Positions 5,844 to 8,702 of a DNA stretch of 8,702 nucleotides are shown piece after piece (the stretch's first letter is position 1; every line of letters begins with the position of its first letter). This DNA comes from Anaerolinea sp. GTDB lineage: Bacteria; Chloroflexota; Anaerolineae; Anaerolineales; Villigracilaceae. A program made the translations under genes and the position numbers. The notes under the pieces are model-generated. The model was not told the DNA's origin and did not search any database. It was given only the letters and a program-made list of their open reading frames with translations. The stretch covers positions 1 through 8,702 of the forward strand of contig DYNS01000111.1 in assembly GCA_020720965.1 (NCBI GenBank). The letters run 5' to 3'.

Positions 5844-6502
5844 TCAACTGCCACAATTGGAGGAAGCCCCCTTGGGCGTGGAGCCATCCAACGTGATGAC
5901 AACTTCGTAATGGTCATTCTTGGGCTGATGTGTTTCTCCAAAACCTCGATACGCCGCGATTTTTTGCAATTAAGGGCTTCCTGCTCCCTATCCACCAGCA
6001 TCGTCAGGTTGGCGGCGGTGTAAGTGTTAAGGGTAGATTTCAACTGGTGCATGGCATCCGGCACGGGCAAGCCGCGACGCGAATCCAAAGGCTGCCCGCG
6101 CGTATCCAAAACGCCGTTTTGAATGTTGAGCGGAATGCGGTATTCCTTTGTGAGCCGTTGATTGGACTTTGCCCAGCCCTCTTTGGATAGGCTGGGACTG
6201 CCGAACAAGGTGCAGTGACAGGTTCCATATTCGGCAATTTCATCATCCAAAAACTTGCAGGGGCAGAGCATCTTTTTATCCAACTCCATCTCACCGGATG
6301 GTTCAAAGCAGGGACAGTAGCGCCTGCCAAAGGTTTCTTCCATTTCGCTCAACCAGACTTCCAGATTGGTATGCATCATCCAGTTGGGGTTGAGAGCGTA
6401 ATTTTTCTTAGCAGCAAATTTACGAATCCAGGCATCCTGTTTTTTTACCTGAGCGCGATATTTCCACAAATCCTTAAAGAAAGCAATCATCATTTTTAGC
6501 AT
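5844..6502 (-). pseudogene. Ferredoxin-thioredoxin reductase catalytic-chain-like Fe-S protein, with apparent -1 base frameshift
   Basis: Residues about 20-105 match the FTR catalytic chain: CPC (63-65), CPC (80-82) in DKKMLCPCKFLDDEIAEYG, and CHC (95-97) before TLFG. In FTR these cysteines hold a 4Fe-4S cluster next to a redox disulfide that reduces thioredoxin or a similar partner. About 115 residues of unknown nature follow. The frame open from 6502 continues to 5627, but beyond Lys181 it is mostly antisense to the dehydrogenase gene. At 5960-5965 there is an A6 run (minus strand); one more A would continue as IAAYRGFGETHQ, then HYEVVITLDGSTPKG, ending NCGS at a TGA (5846-5844) just before the terminator. 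That gives 219 residues. I read this as a sequencing error, a real mutation or slippage. ATG 6502 has AAGGAG 6-7 bases upstream, directly after the DsrE stop. No FTR variable chain is in the window. Confidence 0.85.
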
Positions 6503-6515
6503 GGCAATCTCCTTT

Positions 6516-6866
6516 TCAGAGTGAAATTACTTTGGCGGCGCGGCGCTGGGCTTCCAAAATATCCGTCATTCCGCCCACAATCCCAACCTGCACTTGTTCC
6601 GTCAGGTTATAGTAGCCCAGGCAGGTGCTGCACAGGATGAGCCGCACACCTTTGGCTTCCAGCGAGCGCAGAGGCTCCAGAACCGGCGAACCGGTTACAG
6701 TCAATTTGACCCCGTCTGCATAAAAGCAGATGGCGGCGGGCAGGATGTTGTGTTCATCCAGCAGTTTGAAATAAGTCGTAATGAGCCTTTGTTGCAATTC
6801 CGGCTCCGCGTCCCCCATGCCGTTGCGGGTGAGAAAAAGAACAGTTTCAGAATCGGGTATAGACAT
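6516..6866 (-). CDS. DsrE family protein, YedF C-terminal-like (sulfur/selenium-related)
   Basis: A 116-residue protein matching the DsrE-like domain found at the C-terminus of YedF-type selenium-metabolism proteins: TVLFLTRNGMGD (8-19), ICFYADGVKLTVTGSPVLEPL (46-66), then GVRLILCSTCLGYYNL (73-88) with Cys79 and Cys82, and a closing KVISL. Related proteins hand on sulfane sulfur through a Cys persulfide. Unlike YedF there is no TusA-like domain in front. The ATG at 6866 is chosen for the GGAGG five bases upstream; the open frame to 6950 starts inside a terminator hairpin and has no ribosome site. It is the first gene of a pair with the FTR-like gene, 13 bases apart. Partner, substrate and whether it acts on S or Se are not shown by sequence. 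Confidence 0.88.
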   Translation of the reverse strand: MSIPDSETVLFLTRNGMGDAEPELQQRLITTYFKLLDEHNILPAAICFYADGVKLTVTGSPVLEPLRSLEAKGVRLILCSTCLGYYNLTEQVQVGIVGGMTDILEAQRRAAKVISL

Positions 6867-7082
6867 AGCAGCCTCCAGAGAAAATTGGGTGATACGCCCC
6901 AAATGCGGGCGCAATGAACCAAACAAAAAACCGCCACAGCGCAAAGCCATGACGGTTTGGAGGCGTATTTCAAAACTTCAGGAAGCGCTCTCCCTCCGGC
7001 AGACGGTGCGCGGGCGCGGTCTTGGGCGCAAAACTGCGCCCTGGAAGAAAAGTCAGGTGTAGTGAATAAGGTAGGTCATGTT
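6867..7082 (-). promoter_or_regulatory. Long structured leader upstream of the DsrE-FTR pair (putative attenuator)
   Basis: The stretch between the proposed start at about 7082 and the DsrE gene holds a 7-bp hairpin GGGCGCA/TGCGCCC (7041-7035 with 7030-7024, loop GTTT) and then an intrinsic terminator at 6919-6957, before the DsrE Shine-Dalgarno. A promoter, folded leader, terminator and gene in this order is the plan of attenuators and riboswitches. I do not recognise the fold as a known riboswitch class. An 8-codon open frame, MTYLIHYT, starts 3 bases from the predicted 5' end (7079-7053) and could be a leader peptide or chance. Confidence 0.45.
6919..6957 (-). terminator. Terminator hairpin inside the DsrE leader
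   Basis: The minus-strand RNA pairs AACCGUCAU (6957-6949) with GUGGCGGUU (6937-6929), 9 bp with two G-U pairs, then UUUUGUUUGG. On the plus strand the two G-U pairs become C-A mismatches and there is no T-tract, so the structure is for the minus strand. No full gene lies upstream of it on that strand within the window. Confidence 0.65.
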
Positions 7083-7088
7083 GAGGGG

Positions 7089-7097
7089 ATTGTATCA
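7089..7097 (-). promoter_or_regulatory. Extended -10 promoter for the DsrE-FTR leader
   Basis: On the minus strand TGATACAAT: a TACAAT -10 (5 of 6) with the TGn extension. The -35 region is poor (TTTTCC at best), as is common for extended -10 promoters. Start expected at about 7082. Confidence 0.5.
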
Positions 7098-7159
7098 CGG
7101 AGGGAGAAATGGAAAACGCCAGGATTTTTCGATTTCCCTGCCCTCCGCAAAAAAACAAG

Positions 7160-7165
7160 TACAAT
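7160..7165 (+). promoter_or_regulatory. Possible -10 element for the Rieske gene
   Basis: TACAAT, with a start expected near 7172 and the GGAGG of the Rieske gene at 7196-7200. The -35 region is weak, so this is tentative. Confidence 0.35.
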
Positions 7166-7205
7166 CCACCTGACCCAACTCACCAATTTAGATATGGAGG
7201 TAAAA

Positions 7206-7565
7206 ATGAAAATGGTAAAACTGTTTCCCGTCAGCGAAGTGCCAGAAAACGCCCGCAAAGTGGTGGAAGTAGGCTCCTACAAAGTGCTGATTATTCACAC
7301 CAAGGGTAAATTCTATGCCGTAGATAACCACTGCCCGCACATGAACCTGCCCATGAACAGCGCCAAAGTGACCGATGACTGCGCCATCGTCTGCCCCTTT
7401 CACCGCTCCGCCTTTGATATGGAAACCGGGAATGTGAAAGAATGGTCACCCTGGCCCCCTCTCGTAGGCAAAGCCCTGGGCGCTCTCGCCCGCGAGAAAG
7501 CCCTGCCCATCTTCAAAACCGAAGTACGCGAAGGCGTGCTGTGGGTCTCGGAACAACCCAAATAA
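7206..7565 (+). CDS. Rieske-type 2Fe-2S ferredoxin
   Basis: A 119-residue soluble Rieske protein of the NirD/biphenyl-dioxygenase ferredoxin type. Both cluster boxes are intact: CPHMNLPM (Cys43, His45) and CPFHRSAFD (Cys63, His66), followed by the usual ETGNVKEWSPWPP stretch. There is no signal peptide or membrane anchor, so it acts in the cytoplasm as an electron carrier or as a small subunit of an oxygenase or reductase; no partner enzyme is next to it. The start at 7206 has GGAGG five bases upstream. An in-frame ATG at 7194 overlaps that ribosome site and one at 7212 is further from it, so neither is preferred. The longer open frame up to 6957 is intergenic sequence. The TrmO-like gene follows after 5 bases. 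Confidence 0.94.
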   Translation: MKMVKLFPVSEVPENARKVVEVGSYKVLIIHTKGKFYAVDNHCPHMNLPMNSAKVTDDCAIVCPFHRSAFDMETGNVKEWSPWPPLVGKALGALAREKALPIFKTEVREGVLWVSEQPK

Positions 7566-7570
7566 AGCCC

Positions 7571-8056
7571 ATGCCCACCTTCACGCCCATTGGGGTCATC
7601 CATACCCCTTATGCCCAAAAAGCGCCCTACCAACCGGTGGAAGACGACACCCAGGAATTTCGGATTGACCTGAACCCGGAATACGAACCCGGCTTGGAAG
7701 GGCTGCAAAAATTCCGCTACATCTACGTTCTCTATCACATTCACCAACTGCAACGCCCCGCCGAACTGACCGTAGCGCCCCCCTGGACCGAAAACCTGCA
7801 AGTGGGCGTTTTCGCCAGCCGCTCCCCGGCACGCCCCAACCCCATTGGGTTAAGCGTGGTCAAAATCCGGCACATTCAGGGCAGCAGCATCTACGTCAGC
7901 GGGCTGGATGTCTTTGACGGAACCCCACTGCTAGACATCAAACCCTACATTGCCGAGTTGGACACCAAAACAGATGCCAACCTGGGCTGGGTGGGAGAAA
8001 TTACAGACGCAGAACACCTCGCCCTGCATATTCGCGGCATCCCGCACGACTTTTAA
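7571..8056 (+). CDS. trmO: TrmO/TsaA-like tRNA (t6A37) N6-methyltransferase
   Basis: A 161-residue single-domain protein of the TsaA/YaeB (TrmO) family, which methylates N6-threonylcarbamoyladenosine at position 37 of tRNA with SAM. The family signature GVFASRSPARPNPIGLS is at 79-95, and the second conserved block LDVFDGTPLLDIKPYI at 112-127. The N-terminus FTPIGVIHTPY (4-14) is also typical. It lacks the C-terminal extension of the E. coli protein (about 235 residues), as many bacterial and archaeal members do. The ATG at 7571 is only 5 bases after the Rieske stop and shows no Shine-Dalgarno, so it probably depends on ribosomes ending the Rieske gene. A terminator follows. The family call is firm; the exact tRNA target is by homology. 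Confidence 0.92.
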   Translation: MPTFTPIGVIHTPYAQKAPYQPVEDDTQEFRIDLNPEYEPGLEGLQKFRYIYVLYHIHQLQRPAELTVAPPWTENLQVGVFASRSPARPNPIGLSVVKIRHIQGSSIYVSGLDVFDGTPLLDIKPYIAELDTKTDANLGWVGEITDAEHLALHIRGIPHDF

Positions 8057-8069
8057 GCAACACTACGCG

Positions 8070-8104
8070 CCGCCACTCTCCCCCAAGAGTGGCGGTTTCG
8101 TTAT
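8070..8104 (+). terminator. Intrinsic terminator after trmO
   Basis: A perfect 10-bp stem CCGCCACTCT/AGAGTGGCGG (8070-8079 with 8086-8095, loop CCCCCA) is followed by a broken T-tract TTTCGTTAT. It lies 13 bases after the trmO stop and ends the Rieske-trmO unit. Confidence 0.75.
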
Positions 8105-8131
8105 ACAACCCGGCGCTCTGGTTTTGTTAGT

Positions 8132-8137
8132 TATAAT
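8132..8137 (+). promoter_or_regulatory. -10 element of a leaderless promoter for the HAD gene
   Basis: A perfect TATAAT, six bases before the ATG at 8144, so the expected start is the A of the start codon. No good -35 is seen (CCCGGC at 17-base spacing). The spacing is identical to that of the gntR gene. Confidence 0.6.
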
Positions 8138-8143
8138 GGGGGC

Positions 8144-8620
8144 ATGATAGAGATTCACATCCCCGGCAGAACCCCCAACACCCTGCAACTTCAACACCTC
8201 GTCATGGACGTAAACGGAACCCTGGCAACAGACGGCGAATTAATCGCCGGAGTAGCCCAACGCCTGCACGCCCTGCAAAACCGGCTCACCCTTCACCTGC
8301 TCACCGCCGACACACACGGAGGGCAAGCCGCCATAGACGAGGCGCTGCACCTGAAAGCGGTACGCATTCAACCCGGCAACGAAGCCGAACAAAAAGCCGC
8401 CTACCTGCGCCGCCTGGGCGCAGAGACAGTCGCCGCCATTGGGCAAGGCGCCAACGACCAGCAAATGCTGGCAGAAGCCGCCCTCGGCATTGCCGTCCTC
8501 TCCGTAGAAGGGCTTTCCATCCAAACCCTGCAAGCCGCCGACCTGCTGCTGCCAGACATCCTCTCCGCCCTGGACCTGTTTGAAAAACCCAAACGCCTGA
8601 TAGCGAGCCTGCGTAAATGA
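8144..8620 (+). CDS. HAD-superfamily soluble P-type-ATPase-like protein
   Basis: A 158-residue cytoplasmic protein resembling the HAD core of P-type ATPases without the membrane part (COG4087-like). Motif I is MDVNGTLATDG (21-31) with nucleophile Asp22; the usual second Asp is Asn24, which seems normal for this small group. Motif II is LLTADTHG (52-59), Lys84 is a likely motif III residue, and motif IV is AIGQGANDQQML (98-109) with Asn104 and Asp105. It ends ALDLFEKPKRLIASLRK, typical of the group. A phosphatase or phosphotransfer role is likely but the substrate is unknown. There is no Shine-Dalgarno of normal spacing, and a TATAAT box six bases upstream points to a leaderless mRNA. Its TGA overlaps the ATG of the next gene (ATGA). 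Confidence 0.9.
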   Translation: MIEIHIPGRTPNTLQLQHLVMDVNGTLATDGELIAGVAQRLHALQNRLTLHLLTADTHGGQAAIDEALHLKAVRIQPGNEAEQKAAYLRRLGAETVAAIGQGANDQQMLAEAALGIAVLSVEGLSIQTLQAADLLLPDILSALDLFEKPKRLIASLRK

Positions 8621-8702
8621 CCACCCCAGACCCCCTCCCCCCCGAAGACCAGCCCACCGCCTTCCAACTCGGCAACCCGGAAGAAGATCTGCAAGACCTG
8701 CG
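8617..8702 (+). CDS. Start of an unidentified protein (cut by window edge)
   Basis: The frame opens with ATG at 8617, overlapping the HAD stop by 4 bases (ATGA), which signals translational coupling. The 28 codons seen give a proline- and acid-rich start (MTTPDPLPPEDQPTAFQLGN, then further acidic residues). I do not recognise it. The overlap and lack of stops are the only support. Confidence 0.6.
   Translation, partial: MTTPDPLPPEDQPTAFQLGNPEEDLQDL

Noticed and set aside
6867..6950. Longer DsrE start at 6950
   Set aside because: The ATG lies in the terminator hairpin with no ribosome site; the ATG at 6866 has GGAGG and fits the domain start.
6957..7082. A known structured RNA (6S, SRP, RNase P, common riboswitches) upstream of the DsrE gene
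   Set aside because: I looked for hallmark motifs of these classes on both strands and saw none; only a generic leader can be supported.
7109..7309. 66-codon plus-strand frame with a GGAGG before its ATG
   Set aside because: It overlaps the first third of the Rieske gene in another frame, has no recognisable domain, and the purine-rich stretch may be chance.

Overview
The window is a gene-dense, GC-rich stretch of bacterial chromosome. It carries nine protein-coding genes (two cut by the window edges) and no RNA genes, CRISPR arrays or insertion sequences that I can see. The mix of genes suggests a metabolically versatile, possibly anaerobic bacterium: a soluble P-type-ATPase-like HAD protein, an FTR-type iron-sulfur protein beside a DsrE protein, and a fused FAD/Fe-S 2-hydroxyacid dehydrogenase. 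Two genes seem to be made from leaderless mRNAs. Chloroflexota (Anaerolineae-like) is my best guess, but this is inference from general resemblance and not proven by any marker gene.

Left part, minus strand (1-1973): a radical SAM protein (cut by the left edge), a TerC-family membrane protein with a GTG start, and a DJ-1/PfpI-family protein. Intrinsic terminators follow terC and the DJ-1 gene. The DJ-1 terminator is built from an inverted pair of REP-like palindromes. The terC terminator U-tract runs directly into the start codon of the radical SAM gene.

Centre (1974-5798): a 159-bp divergent control region separates the DJ-1 gene from a GntR/FCD regulator and a 971-residue GlcD-GlcF-like dehydrogenase (D-lactate or D-2-hydroxyglutarate type). 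Each direction has a near-consensus sigma-70 promoter. Each promoter overlaps an identical 13-bp palindrome, CTGGTATTACCAG, which fits the FCD-type GntR operator. The simplest reading is that the regulator controls itself, the dehydrogenase and the DJ-1 gene together. If the DJ-1 protein is a glyoxalase III, the set would turn methylglyoxal into lactate and lactate into pyruvate.

Right-centre (5799-7205): a minus-strand pair, a DsrE/YedF-like protein followed by a ferredoxin-thioredoxin-reductase-like Fe-S protein. The second gene has an apparent one-base frameshift at an A6 run, and the shifted frame restores a sensible C-terminus and stop. Upstream of the pair is a 216-nt leader with an extended -10 promoter and an internal terminator hairpin, which looks like transcription attenuation.

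Right part, plus strand (7206-8702): a Rieske ferredoxin and a TrmO-like tRNA methyltransferase in a tight pair closed by a terminator; then a soluble P-type-ATPase-like HAD protein with a perfect TATAAT placed for a leaderless start, overlapping by ATGA the start of a further gene cut by the right edge.
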